Part shown: in pieces, positions 44,008 to 53,670 of the stretch
Position numbering within the stretch: the first letter of the stretch is position 1
How the letters are laid out: each line of letters opens with the position of its first letter
NCBI RefSeq assembly: GCF_009910325.1
Contig: NZ_SUMG01000013.1
Location: 1 to 64,000, forward strand
Length of the DNA stretch: 64,000 nucleotides
Direction: 5' to 3'
From: Isachenkonia alkalipeptolytica
GTDB lineage: Bacteria > Bacillota > Clostridia > Peptostreptococcales > T1SED10-28
The notes under the pieces: generated by a model
Seen by the model: the letters and a program-made list of their open reading frames with translations, nothing else
Database searches by the model: none
What the model was told of the DNA's origin: nothing
Position numbers and translations under genes: made by a program

Positions 44008-47000
44008 TTACTTATATACCGGGATGTTAAACCGTAGGGGGATGTTGTTTCGAAGGGCGATGTCAAAGACCAGATCCAAGGTGCTGGTCTGCTTGACGGC
44101 CCAACCGATGTCCGTTGCGTACTGGGGACTGCCCGTGGTGATGTTGGCAGGATTCCAACGCATTTTATACAGGGTGTCCTGTTTTCTTGTGGGGTTGTTG
44201 ATATAGTTTCTGGAAATCCAGTCGGCGCCTCCGATGATGGAGTCCTCGGGGGTAAACCACCCCTCCCGAAAGGCCCGCTCGGCTCCGGAACGAAGGGCGG
44301 AACTGTCAAAGGCTCCAATTCCAAACATATTGTATACTTTTATTCGCTCCGATGAGGGAACGGAATCGGGATTGGATAGATAGTTTCCTTCGGTGTCCAC
44401 ATACAGGCCGGTGGCCAGTCGGGAGGTTCCGTTTCCGGTTTCCAAGAAAGCATGGGATAGTAAATACACCTCATTGACGTTATACTTTTCTCCCGCTTCC
44501 AGGAAGGCCCGCTCCATACCTTCTAGGACTCCTTTTCCTTTAAGCTCGTCCCGCAGGGTGCTTTCAGTGACCCCAGAGCTTCCGGAAAGAATATAGAACT
44601 GATACATGCTTCTTGGTACCTGCTGTACCATTTCCACATGATCCCCGGAAATCCATCCTTCGGTACCGTTGGTGCTGATTTTGTACCAACCGTTGGACTG
44701 CTCGATAATATGGAAGGTCTCTCCCCGGCTGACACTGGTTAAGTGCTCGTAGGAGGTGCCCGGTCCTTTTCGTACTCTTAAGGAGCTAACATCCACCCGT
44801 ACGCCGATGGAGGATATGGCCTGGTAGTTATCCTTAAGGGCTACAAAGTCCCCGGATACCCAACCGGTTTCTCCGTCCTTTTCGATTTTATACCAGCCGT
44901 TGGACCGGTCCAATACGTCAAACACTTCATTTCGACTGAGAGAGGTGATTACGCCGTTACTGGTGCCCGGGCCGCTTCGCATATTTAAAGAGGCCGTGGT
45001 AACCTTTATAATCTCTCCTTGGTTGTTGTTACTCAATAAGCTTTCATTATAGTACCGGGTGGGGTCCAGATGTCTTGCCACATCCGATTCCTTCGCCCGT
45101 TGCCATCCTCCGCCGTATAAATCGGTTTGTGGATTTTTCGCCATTTGATTCGCCAGGGCTTCCTCAAAGGTTTTATTGTAGTTGGTAAACATTACGAACA
45201 TGTTGTCCTCGATAATAATTTCCTTTTCCGCCAACTGACTGTAAAAGGTGACCTGGTTTACCATATAGGCAAGGGGCGGAATATCCGCTGCTCGGTTGAT
45301 AATGGTTTCATACCGGGCAATGGCGGTGGAGAAATTTTTCCGGTTATGCTGTCGCTCGCTCCAGCCCAGAAGATTTTCCGCAGCGTCTACCATATTGGAT
45401 ACATACTCTTCATGCCACTGATAGATGAAAAAGTCCTCGGTATAGCCGGTAAACATGGAGGTGGCCCCACCGTTTTCTTCGATTGTGGCCATGCGGTCTC
45501 TTACCCGTTCAATCCCTTGACCCCTTTCCGCCCGTTCCTTCGATGCCTTGGCCGCATTGATGATCTTTTCATCGATGATCTCCTCGGCGTCGATTAAACG
45601 GTTGTATCGGTTAATGGCGGTGGAGAAGTTTTCGTTGTTGTGTTGATTTTGAGACCAGTTAATCAAGCTTCTGGCGCTCTCTTCCAGTCCCTCCTGGAAT
45701 CGGCTGTCGGCGGGATATGCATTATAGCTGTCCACAAAGGCCTGGAACCTAGAGGATACATTGGTTTGTCCGTCAGCATACTGGAACTGTCTATCCGCCG
45801 TGGGGAAGCTGTTGTTTTCGGCAAAGGGTAGCAGGTCCTCAGCCTCCTGTACCGTATCTCGTAGCACCTCGATGTCTCCGGCCTCATCAATGATCCGGCC
45901 ATAGCTTGTGGCGGCCACATCAAAATTGCCCCGGTCATGGTTTCGCTGGGTCCATCCAAAAAGGTTGTCGGTGGCCTTCTTGGTTCCCTTTACGTACTCT
46001 GCATTCCACTGATAGATCTCAAAGCTTCCTACAAAATTTCGAAACAGGGTGGTGGCGGAGCCGGTGTCTTCATTGGCCTGTATTTTTCTTGCCACCCGTT
46101 CTATAGCTACCCCGCTTTGTGCTTTCTCTCTACTGGCTTTAACCGCATCCACCAAGGATTCGGGCAACCGGTCCTGTTCTTCCAGTAATAGATCATAACG
46201 CTGTATCGCCGTGGAGAAGTTTTCATTGTTGTGTTGATTTTGGGCCCAGTTTAAAAGCATCTCGGCACTTTCCAGGTACCCCTTTTCCATTCGCTCTTCC
46301 CCGGGAAAGGCGTCCAACCCTTCACTAAAGGCCGTAAACCGGGAGGTAACCGAGGTTTGTTCATCGGCGTATTCAAACTGTTCATCGGAGGTGGAAAAAC
46401 TCTGGTCCTCGGCAAGGGCCAAAAGTTCCTGTGCCTTCTTTACAGAGTCCTCGAGTAAAGAAATGCCTTCTCCCCGGTTAATAATGGTTTCGTAGCGCTC
46501 GGCCGCGACACTGAAATTACCCCGGTTGTGGTTTCGCTCACTCCACCCCATCAGGTTTTGGGTTACGGAAAGGGTGCGGTCTCGATAGTCTTCATTCCAT
46601 TGATACAGTTCATACTTGTCCAGATAGTTGGTAAATAAAGTGGTGGCGGAGCCGGTATCATCGTTCTTTGTAATTTGATCCGCTACCCGCTCAATAACCG
46701 TACCCGCTTCTGCTTTTTTAAGGCTTTCCTCTACGGACTGTACAATTTCGGTGCGGTGGACCTCTTTATTTTCCAGTATTAATTGGTAGCGCCTTATGGC
46801 AGTGTTCAGGTTCCCGTTGTTGTGTTGGTTTTGAGACCAACGGAGAAGATTTTCCGTGCTTTCTTTTAGCCCCTGCTGGAATCGTTCATCCTCGGGATAG
46901 TTCAGATGACCGGTTAAGTATGCATTGTACAGGGAAGTAGCATTTACCTGCTCTTGTGCGAAGGCATAAAGTTCATCGGCGGATTTGTCTTCCGCTTCCT

Positions 47001-47322
47001 TATGGATACTCTCCACCTGTACCGCCAGGGCTTCACTGTCCTTCTCTTCCTCTTCTTCCTTCTCCTCTACATCCTTTTCCTCCTGATCTTCCTTTTCTTC
47101 CTTCTGCTCTTTTTCCTCTTGTTCCTTTTCTTCCTTGCTTTCCGACGCTTCATATGTAGCGGATTCCTCTGTGGTCATCTTCGGTGAGGCTTCATCCTCT
47201 TTAGGCTTTAACTCGTCGGCAAAGCTGTAGGACGTTAGAAGGGCCACAAAGCAGGTGGTGCAAATCGCCGCCTTGATAGCATCTCCCTTTCGGACATAAT
47301 CCGATTTTCTGTAGTTTTTCAT
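44008..47322 (-). CDS. Secreted SH3b-glucosaminidase autolysin with six helical repeats
   Basis: This protein has 1104 residues. A signal peptide is followed by a highly charged Glu/Lys stretch (about 58-105) and then six repeats of roughly 95 residues. They alternate in two types: A (WSQNQHNNENFSTAI.RY) and B (IYQW, then GW.ERNHNRGNF..A..RYE), giving three A-B pairs. Two SH3b domains (about 770-900) and a glucosaminidase domain (904-1104; E961 in HAFLETG is the likely catalytic residue) complete it. It lacks both CWB2 and M23 domains, unlike its paralogue at 13726. It should cut the murein glycan chain. It follows the glycosyltransferase genes after a 60-base gap, so it may belong to their operon. 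AGGAGG precedes the ATG. Confidence 0.92.
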   Translation of the reverse strand: MKNYRKSDYVRKGDAIKAAICTTCFVALLTSYSFADELKPKEDEASPKMTTEESATYEASESKEEKEQEEKEQKEEKEDQEEKDVEEKEEEEEKDSEALAVQVESIHKEAEDKSADELYAFAQEQVNATSLYNAYLTGHLNYPEDERFQQGLKESTENLLRWSQNQHNNGNLNTAIRRYQLILENKEVHRTEIVQSVEESLKKAEAGTVIERVADQITKNDDTGSATTLFTNYLDKYELYQWNEDYRDRTLSVTQNLMGWSERNHNRGNFSVAAERYETIINRGEGISLLEDSVKKAQELLALAEDQSFSTSDEQFEYADEQTSVTSRFTAFSEGLDAFPGEERMEKGYLESAEMLLNWAQNQHNNENFSTAIQRYDLLLEEQDRLPESLVDAVKASREKAQSGVAIERVARKIQANEDTGSATTLFRNFVGSFEIYQWNAEYVKGTKKATDNLFGWTQRNHDRGNFDVAATSYGRIIDEAGDIEVLRDTVQEAEDLLPFAENNSFPTADRQFQYADGQTNVSSRFQAFVDSYNAYPADSRFQEGLEESARSLINWSQNQHNNENFSTAINRYNRLIDAEEIIDEKIINAAKASKERAERGQGIERVRDRMATIEENGGATSMFTGYTEDFFIYQWHEEYVSNMVDAAENLLGWSERQHNRKNFSTAIARYETIINRAADIPPLAYMVNQVTFYSQLAEKEIIIEDNMFVMFTNYNKTFEEALANQMAKNPQTDLYGGGWQRAKESDVARHLDPTRYYNESLLSNNNQGEIIKVTTASLNMRSGPGTSNGVITSLSRNEVFDVLDRSNGWYKIEKDGETGWVSGDFVALKDNYQAISSIGVRVDVSSLRVRKGPGTSYEHLTSVSRGETFHIIEQSNGWYKISTNGTEGWISGDHVEMVQQVPRSMYQFYILSGSSGVTESTLRDELKGKGVLEGMERAFLEAGEKYNVNEVYLLSHAFLETGNGTSRLATGLYVDTEGNYLSNPDSVPSSERIKVYNMFGIGAFDSSALRSGAERAFREGWFTPEDSIIGGADWISRNYINNPTRKQDTLYKMRWNPANITTGSPQYATDIGWAVKQTSTLDLVFDIALRNNIPLRFNIPVYK

Positions 47323-47382
47323 GGATATTATTCCTCCTAGTCTCGGTTTCTTTGGCTTATCCTCTTTGTCTTCTCCGGGCTG

Positions 47383-48567
47383 TCAGTTTTTTATACCCTC
47401 ATTATACACATCTACCAGGGCTTCGGCAATTTTTTTCGGTGAAAAAATTTCCTTCATTTCCTGAGAAAGGGTGCTTGGATCATACTGATCAATGCGTTGA
47501 ACCATCCGGATCATAGCCTGTTTCAGATCCTCCCGGTCTCCCCCCGGGACCAAAATACCATTTTTTTCTGTTATAAAGCCCTGGGGACCCCCTTTTGCCA
47601 GGGAAATCACCGGCAGTCCTGCGGCCATTGCCTCTATAAAGGCCACGCCAAAGGTCTCCAGTTTCGAGGCCAGGACAAAGGCCTGGGACTGCTGCATTTT
47701 CTCTGCTATGGTCTCCCGGGGCTGCTGGCCCATTAAAAACACTTGGGTTTCAAGGTTTTTTTCCGTTATCAGGGTTTGCAGGGCCTCCCGTTCCGGGCCG
47801 CCGCCGTAAATATACAGTTTTACTCCCTTAGGGGCTAATGGATGCTCCTCGCCGCCCTTCTCCCTAGAAAAGGCTTCAAAGAAAGCTTCGATCAACAGAT
47901 GATGCTCCTTATGTTTTTGAAGGCTACCCACGGAAATGAAGTGAAACTCAGAGGGAGGGGTCTTTTTCTTATGGGGATCGTACTGAAAACGACCGGTATC
48001 TACAATATTGGGAATCACCCGGGGCCTGATTCCGAAATGTCTGTTTAGATTTTCTGCCAGGTACTGACTGACTGCGAGAAATTGATCCACCTCCCGGTAG
48101 GTTTCCTCCCCTAGTTTTTGAAGCCTAGGATCCAGCACCTCCTGATTCAGACCGGAGTAATGTTCGGTATAGACCAGGGGAAAATCTCGGTTTTTCAGAA
48201 CCTTGGTTGCGGCGTGACCCACATTGATAAACTGGGCATGGACCACATCGGGTTTTCCCCGCTCCGTTACCATTTTTTTATAGAGTTTCTCAAGGGCGGT
48301 GATTCGAACTTTTTGTGTCAGGTTCTTCCCGATATTTCCCACGGGAAGATTTAAGGCGATTACCGTGACTCCCCGGTGTTGTTTTTGTTCAAATCCCCAG
48401 GACCTTTTTTTCCGAAGGGACCGAAGATCCAGGGCCCCGTAGGTCACCCGGTGGCCCAGGTCCGCTAAGGCCTTGGCCTGATCAAACTCAAAAATGCCGT
48501 TCATGGGGTAGGCCTCGGTGGGATAGCCCCGGGCAAGGATGAAAATATTTAAGGGTTTCTTTGTCAC
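47383..48567 (-). CDS. GT4-family glycosyltransferase
   Basis: This cytoplasmic glycosyltransferase has 394 residues and the GT-B fold. The N-terminal half has FILARGYPTEAYPMNGIFEFDQAKAL, and the C-terminal donor-binding half has SVGSLQKHKEHHLL and SKLETFGVAFIEAMAAGLPV, the E-x7-E type motif of GT4. The sugar it transfers cannot be read from sequence. It starts with GTG, and its AGGAGG overlaps the stop codon of the upstream glycosyltransferase gene, so translation of the two is probably coupled. It is the last glycan gene before the autolysin. Confidence 0.9.
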   Translation of the reverse strand: MTKKPLNIFILARGYPTEAYPMNGIFEFDQAKALADLGHRVTYGALDLRSLRKKRSWGFEQKQHRGVTVIALNLPVGNIGKNLTQKVRITALEKLYKKMVTERGKPDVVHAQFINVGHAATKVLKNRDFPLVYTEHYSGLNQEVLDPRLQKLGEETYREVDQFLAVSQYLAENLNRHFGIRPRVIPNIVDTGRFQYDPHKKKTPPSEFHFISVGSLQKHKEHHLLIEAFFEAFSREKGGEEHPLAPKGVKLYIYGGGPEREALQTLITEKNLETQVFLMGQQPRETIAEKMQQSQAFVLASKLETFGVAFIEAMAAGLPVISLAKGGPQGFITEKNGILVPGGDREDLKQAMIRMVQRIDQYDPSTLSQEMKEIFSPKKIAEALVDVYNEGIKN

Positions 48568-48579
48568 AGCGGCGTCCTC

Positions 48580-49731
48580 CTAGGATTCATAGATTTCCAT
48601 CATTTTCTGAGCAATGGTCTGCCAGTTAAAGTCTTTTGCCTGCTCTTTGCCGTTTCTCCTCAGGCGGTGATAATTATCCAGGATCTTTTCAACTCCCGCT
48701 TCAATGGTTTTCGGGTCCTCGGGATCTACGGAGTACCCCACTTCACCTTCGTGGTAAAATCCGTCAAAGCCCCGATCTTTGCTGTAAAGGATAGGCAGAC
48801 CCTGGCTTAGGGCCTCCACATAGACCAGCCCAAAGGTCTCCCGGTGGGAGGCCATTATGAAAAGATCGCTTGTGGCCATGATTCTTCGAATTTTTTCCGG
48901 GTCGGTAACGTAGCCGTAAAAGGTAACCCGGTCTTCCAGGTTTAAGCTTTTGACCTGTTTTTTCAAGTCCTCTTCCAGGGGACCGGAACCGATGATTTTA
49001 AGATTCATGTTCTCTCCCCGCAGTGTGAAGGCGGCTAAGGCTTTTAGAATGCTGCCCACGTTTTTGTTTTCATTCAAGACGCCGATGAAAAGCCAGGTGG
49101 GATGGTGAAGCTCTTTTTCCCCGTTCTCCTCCTCTAAGGATGCTTCCGGGGGGCCTTCCTCTAACCAGTGGCCTTCAATGCCGTTGGGAATCACCAGGGC
49201 TTTTTCCTTAAGACCTTCGGCAACCTTTGGAGGAAGCATGGACAAAAGGTAGTTTTGATAGGCATGGGAGATGAACACCACGGCCTTGGCCTCTTGTAAG
49301 ATCTTATACATAAAGGGGCGTAAATGAAGGGCCTTTTTATAAAACCGGTTGATATCCGTTCCCCGGACACTGACCACATAGGGAATGTCATGCTTCTTGT
49401 GGATCCGGTAGGCCGTACCCCCGTCGCTGAAGATGGTATGGGCATGGATCAAATCCACGGACTCCTTCTTTAACACCTGTTCCTCCAACACCCTTTGTTG
49501 CTTTCGGATCTTTTGGAAATAGAAATAACGATGATGTTTTTTGATCATGTGGGGAAAGTAATAATTGACCGAAGGGTAACGGTTTTGATCCAGGGCGTTT
49601 ACCCCATGGAGCTCCTTTTTCCGAACCGGAACAAACACTTCCTGTTTCAGCCCCTTTTTCGCCAGTTCCTTTACCATATTTTTATATAGCCGGTTGCCGA
49701 TATAGTAAGAACAAATATGTAACAGTTTCAT
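48580..49731 (-). CDS. GT4-family glycosyltransferase
   Basis: This is a GT-B glycosyltransferase of about 383 residues. An N-terminal LLHICSYYIGNRLYKNMVKEL and the middle VDLIHAHTIFSDGG are typical of the acceptor half, and FIGVLNENKNVGSILKA and MASHRETFGLVYVEALSQGLP mark the nucleotide-sugar half. Substrate unknown. The ATG at 49731 has AAAGG 9 bases upstream; an ATG three codons earlier is too close to it. An unusual perfect hairpin lies just upstream (49755-49780). Confidence 0.9.
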   Translation of the reverse strand: MKLLHICSYYIGNRLYKNMVKELAKKGLKQEVFVPVRKKELHGVNALDQNRYPSVNYYFPHMIKKHHRYFYFQKIRKQQRVLEEQVLKKESVDLIHAHTIFSDGGTAYRIHKKHDIPYVVSVRGTDINRFYKKALHLRPFMYKILQEAKAVVFISHAYQNYLLSMLPPKVAEGLKEKALVIPNGIEGHWLEEGPPEASLEEENGEKELHHPTWLFIGVLNENKNVGSILKALAAFTLRGENMNLKIIGSGPLEEDLKKQVKSLNLEDRVTFYGYVTDPEKIRRIMATSDLFIMASHRETFGLVYVEALSQGLPILYSKDRGFDGFYHEGEVGYSVDPEDPKTIEAGVEKILDNYHRLRRNGKEQAKDFNWQTIAQKMMEIYES

Positions 49732-49754
49732 CCGTCTCATCCTTTTTTTTCAAA

Positions 49755-49780
49755 CAGGGAAGCGACGCATCGCTTCCCTG
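49755..49780. other. Perfect intercistronic hairpin
   Basis: CAGGGAAGCGA and TCGCTTCCCTG pair over 11 bases with a 4-base loop. On the transcribed strand it is followed by A-rich rather than T-rich sequence, so it is not a terminator. It may set an mRNA end by processing or tune expression of the downstream glycosyltransferase genes. Confidence 0.7.
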
Positions 49781-49853
49781 TGGTTTGTGTTTATTGTTTG
49801 ATTTTTCGGTATGCTGCCGATTATTCGGTTGTTCACTTTTTCCTTGCTGTTTT

Positions 49854-51167
49854 CTACAAACTCCAGTAATGATAGTTTTCCTGCTCCATTACATCGGGAT
49901 CCATGATCCCCTTCACGTCGATCATTACCTTCACAGGATCCCCATACATATTTCCGATGGTTTTTAGGTCATAGTGTTGTTTAAACTCATCATGGGCTAC
50001 GGCGAAAACCACAGCACTGAGGCCTTTCATCTCTTCCTTGGAACAAAGGGTGATGCCGTATTCCCGCTCCACCTCTTCTCTGTCGGCTACCGGGTCGTGG
50101 ACAAGAACCTCCAGGTCATATTCCTCCAACTCTTTGATAATATCAATCACCTTGGTGTTTCGAACATCGCCGCAGTTCTCCTTGAAGGTGATGCCAAGAA
50201 TTCCCACCTTTGAGCCCTGGATGATTTTTCCCGACTTGATCAGCTTTTTAATGGTGTTCTCTGCTACATACTTCCCCATACCGTCATTGATTTTACGGCC
50301 GGCTAAAATAATCTGGGAATGATATCCCAGCTGCTCTGCCTTGTAGGTAAAGTAGTAGGGGTCCACGCCGATGCAGTGTCCGCCCACCAGGCCGGGGGTA
50401 AACTTAAGGAAGTTCCACTTGGTGCCGGCGGCTTCCAATACCTGTTGGGTGTTGATGTTCATTTTATTAAAGACCATGGCCAGCTCATTCATAAAGGCGA
50501 TGTTAATATCCCGCTGAGAATTTTCAATGACTTTCGAAGCTTCCGCCACCTTAATGGTCTGGGCGCGGTGTACCCCGGCTTCAATGATGGCCTCGTACAC
50601 TTTCGCAATCAAATCCAAGGAAGCCTCGTCGGAGCCGGAAACCACTTTAACAATTTTCGTTAGGGTATTGACCTTATCCCCGGGATTGATTCGCTCGGGG
50701 GAGTATCCCACTGTAAAGTCCTTTCCAAAGGTGAGTCCCGAAATCTTTTCCAAAATCGGAATGCAAATTTCTTCCGTGGTGCCGGGATAAACCGTGGATT
50801 CATAAACCACCACGGAACCTTTGGTAAGATTTCTTCCCACGGTTTCACTGGCTTTAATCACCGGAGTCAGATCCGGGGTTTTATCCGCATTAATCGGTGT
50901 GGGTACCGCCACCACATGGAAGCGGCATTCCTTAATATCCTCTTCTTTGTCGGTAAGTACCGCCGTGGAAGCCTGAAGAGCTTCATCGCCCACTTCGTCG
51001 GTAACGTCAATCCCCTTATGGTACTGGGCAAGCTTTTCCTTATTGGTATCGTACCCTACCACATCAAACTTTTTCGCAAATTCCACGACTAGCGGCAGAC
51101 CCACATAGCCCAGTCCGATGACCGAAATTTTTTCTTTCCTGTTTACAATATCCTGATACATGTTCAT
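49854..51167 (-). CDS. UDP-N-acetylhexosamine 6-dehydrogenase family protein
   Basis: This NAD-dependent nucleotide-sugar dehydrogenase has 437 residues. It opens with the Rossmann motif ISVIGLGYVGLPL, and GLVGGHCIGVDPYY holds the catalytic cysteine. The sequence is closest in feel to the WbpO/TviB/WecC group, which oxidise UDP-GalNAc, UDP-GlcNAc or UDP-ManNAc to uronic acids, rather than to UDP-glucose dehydrogenases. The product would give the polymer negative charge, which fits a wall polymer bound by CWB2 proteins. The exact substrate is not settled. AGGGGG precedes the ATG. It sits between glycosyltransferase genes in one transcription unit. Confidence 0.9.
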   Translation of the reverse strand: MNMYQDIVNRKEKISVIGLGYVGLPLVVEFAKKFDVVGYDTNKEKLAQYHKGIDVTDEVGDEALQASTAVLTDKEEDIKECRFHVVAVPTPINADKTPDLTPVIKASETVGRNLTKGSVVVYESTVYPGTTEEICIPILEKISGLTFGKDFTVGYSPERINPGDKVNTLTKIVKVVSGSDEASLDLIAKVYEAIIEAGVHRAQTIKVAEASKVIENSQRDINIAFMNELAMVFNKMNINTQQVLEAAGTKWNFLKFTPGLVGGHCIGVDPYYFTYKAEQLGYHSQIILAGRKINDGMGKYVAENTIKKLIKSGKIIQGSKVGILGITFKENCGDVRNTKVIDIIKELEEYDLEVLVHDPVADREEVEREYGITLCSKEEMKGLSAVVFAVAHDEFKQHYDLKTIGNMYGDPVKVMIDVKGIMDPDVMEQENYHYWSL

Positions 51168-51233
51168 TGACTGATCCCCCTATTCATTTGGTATTCAATT
51201 TATGCCAGGTTTTTTCCTGTTTTGAAGTTGTTT

Positions 51234-52421
51234 TTACGCTTTATATACCTTGTTGACGATTGCTATCAGCTTTTCCTTGGCTATTTTATCCGAGTATTTT
51301 TCTTCGGCCAATTTCCTTGCGTTTCTCCCCATTTTTTGTAGCCTTTCCCGATCCTTTTTTAAGGATGTCACTTCCTCGGCCAGGGCCTCAGGGGTTGTGG
51401 CCGCCTTCCCACATTCATGCTGCTCCAGAGCCCTTTTTTGCCATCCACCGTAATTAATCAGCACGGGCAGACCGGCGGCGAGGAAATCGAAAAACTTGTT
51501 GGCGCTGTTGTCCTCCAGGATTTTATATTGATTGTCCACACACATCAGACCCAAATCCGCACTGAGGATATTTTTCACCACTTCCGCCTTGGGTTTGGCA
51601 TCTTCGATGATCACATTGGACAGGCCTTCTTCTTTTACCCGTTGTTGCAGGTGTTCTTTTTGTTTTCCGTCACCGATTAAGAGATAATGAATCCCCGGGT
51701 CCATAGCCAGGGTCAGCTTTGCGGCATCCAGTATAAAGTCCAGCCCGTTTACATGGCCCATGGTGCCGGGGTGAATACAGGTAAAGGGTTTTTCCTTTCC
51801 CTGGGCATTGTTTTCAGCCAGAGTATTGTTTTCCTTTTCTTCATCGTATAAATATAGATTGGCCATATTCTCAATGGTGGTCAGTTTCTCTTCGGGCACC
51901 CCTTTTTTCAGAAGGTTATCATGCATTCCATCGGAAAGCACAATGATATGAGCAGCGTTTTTATAGATCCACTTTTCAAAGACCTGTAGCAGTTTGATTA
52001 CCACCCTGTTGTTTATGTAGCCCAGGGCAATGGGCACATCCGGCCATACATCCCGTACTTCAAAGATCAGTTTCCTTTTTCTAAGCTTCCCTAATAGCAC
52101 GGCGGGAAGGCCTATGGTTAAAGGGGTGGAGGTGGCAAAAATCACTTTAGCCTCCTTGTCCTTCCATCCTTTGAAAAAAGCTTTGCGGTTGTAATCCAGA
52201 AAAGATAATATTCTTCGGGATTTGGACATTTTATTGTTGTAGGCGGTCCCCGTGGAGGAGACCTTTATCTTCTCATGGTCTAAGGGCTCCGAGGGAATCC
52301 CCGTAATCACATGAACCTTGACTCCCCGGTCGCCCAAAAATTTGGCGAACTCATAGGACCTTGTCCCTCCCGAGCTTTGATTGGTCTTAAAATACTGATG
52401 CAGGTATAACATTTTCATCAT
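51234..52421 (-). CDS. GT4-family glycosyltransferase (WbuB-like)
   Basis: This glycosyltransferase has 395 residues. The N-terminal LYLHQYFKTNQSSGGTRSYEFAK and the middle VIFATSTPLTIGLPA and FEVRDVWPD are typical of the WbuB-like branch of GT4, whose studied members add N-acetyl-L-fucosamine. The donor half has IENMANL and FFDFLAAGLPVLINY. The sugar is therefore uncertain. Its start codon overlaps the stop of the upstream aminotransferase (TAATG), so translation is coupled. Confidence 0.9.
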   Translation of the reverse strand: MMKMLYLHQYFKTNQSSGGTRSYEFAKFLGDRGVKVHVITGIPSEPLDHEKIKVSSTGTAYNNKMSKSRRILSFLDYNRKAFFKGWKDKEAKVIFATSTPLTIGLPAVLLGKLRKRKLIFEVRDVWPDVPIALGYINNRVVIKLLQVFEKWIYKNAAHIIVLSDGMHDNLLKKGVPEEKLTTIENMANLYLYDEEKENNTLAENNAQGKEKPFTCIHPGTMGHVNGLDFILDAAKLTLAMDPGIHYLLIGDGKQKEHLQQRVKEEGLSNVIIEDAKPKAEVVKNILSADLGLMCVDNQYKILEDNSANKFFDFLAAGLPVLINYGGWQKRALEQHECGKAATTPEALAEEVTSLKKDRERLQKMGRNARKLAEEKYSDKIAKEKLIAIVNKVYKA

Positions 52422-53593
52422 TAGGGCCTCGCCTTTCTTAAATACTCCAGCACCCGGTCCACTTGCTCTTCGGTGAGGTTGGAACTGCAGGGAATATTAA
52501 TCAGATGTTTTTCATAAAAGGGCGCCTGTTTTACATCATAGGCTTGATTATTTTGGTAGGGCTTTTGTTTGTGGATCAGGCTCCATAGGGGCCGGGTTTG
52601 AATGCTTTCATCATTTAAGTATTTCAGCAGCTGATCCCGATTGATGCCGTAAGCCTGCTCATCCACGATAATCGAGTAAAACCAGTGATTGGCCCGGGTA
52701 TCCTCTCGAAAGGGCAGGAGACGGAGGCCGGGGATTTTTTCGATGCCTTTTTTATATCGCTGATAATTCTTTTGCTTTGTTTCAATAAAGCTCTCCAGTC
52801 GATCCATCTGGTCGGATCCGAAGGCGGCTTGGATATTGGTCATTCGGTAGTTATAGCCTACCTCATCGTGGATAAAGTACAGGGAATCGTTCTTTGCCTG
52901 AACCCCTAAATACTGAATTTTTTCCAAATGCTCCTTTTTTTTGGCAACCACCATGCCACCGCCGCCGGTGGTGATGATTTTATTGGCATTAAAGGAGAAC
53001 ACTCCGATATCACCGATGGTTCCGCAGTGCCGGTTTTGATATTTCCCTTGGGTATAATAGGACCCCAGGGCCTCCGTGGCATCCTCGATGATTTTTAAGT
53101 TATATTTTTCACTAAGTTCCATCAACTTCTCCATATTTCCCGGGTTTCCGAATACATGGACCACAATTAAGGCCCGAATCATCCGATCCGTTTTTTTATT
53201 TCGAAGCACGCCGTCTGTAAAGCTGCATTCCTTCTCCAAAAATACTTCCAGTTTATCCATGTCCATGTTTAGGTTCGGATCACAGTCCATAAACACCGGC
53301 TCTGCCCCCAGGTATTTTACCGGATTTACCGCAGCCACAAAGGTTAGGGTGGGCACAATCACTTCCTCACCACTTTGCACCCCCAGTACTTTCAATGCCA
53401 GGTGCAATCCCGCGGTTCCGCTTTGCAGGGCCACAGCCTGAGGGGTTTTTAGATACTCGGCGATTTTTTCCTGAAATTCCTCAATAAATCGACCCCCGGT
53501 GGACACCCATCCGGTTTCAATGGTCTCCTTTACATTTTCCAGAATGTCCAGGGACAAGTTCGGTACAGACAGGGGAATCATCTTATTGTTCAT
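52421..53593 (-). CDS. DegT/DnrJ/EryC1-family sugar aminotransferase (PglE/LegC-like)
   Basis: This PLP-dependent aminotransferase has 390 residues. IPLSVPNLS and ETGWVSTGG open the domain, and the PLP-binding lysine is in FSFNANKIITTGGGG. It would convert a UDP-4-keto-6-deoxy-N-acetylhexosamine to the 4-amino sugar, as PglE or LegC enzymes do. The frame is open for 122 more codons upstream, but that part overlaps the acetyltransferase gene in another frame and is not protein-like; AGGAGG at the ATG at 53593 settles the start. It lies between a PglD-like acetyltransferase and a glycosyltransferase. The 4,6-dehydratase that would supply its substrate is not in the window. Confidence 0.92.
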   Translation of the reverse strand: MNNKMIPLSVPNLSLDILENVKETIETGWVSTGGRFIEEFQEKIAEYLKTPQAVALQSGTAGLHLALKVLGVQSGEEVIVPTLTFVAAVNPVKYLGAEPVFMDCDPNLNMDMDKLEVFLEKECSFTDGVLRNKKTDRMIRALIVVHVFGNPGNMEKLMELSEKYNLKIIEDATEALGSYYTQGKYQNRHCGTIGDIGVFSFNANKIITTGGGGMVVAKKKEHLEKIQYLGVQAKNDSLYFIHDEVGYNYRMTNIQAAFGSDQMDRLESFIETKQKNYQRYKKGIEKIPGLRLLPFREDTRANHWFYSIIVDEQAYGINRDQLLKYLNDESIQTRPLWSLIHKQKPYQNNQAYDVKQAPFYEKHLINIPCSSNLTEEQVDRVLEYLRKARP

Positions 53594-53670
53594 AGTGCTC
53601 CTCCTTTTTTGGTTGAAACAAATTGCCGTTTTATTGTCAGTTCCTTCGATGTTCAGTCTTCGGTTCTTTC

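Noticed and set aside
49755-49780. Perfect hairpin considered as a terminator inside the glycan operon
   Set aside because: On the transcribed strand it is followed by A-rich sequence and not a T-run, and genes on both sides run in the same direction with related function.
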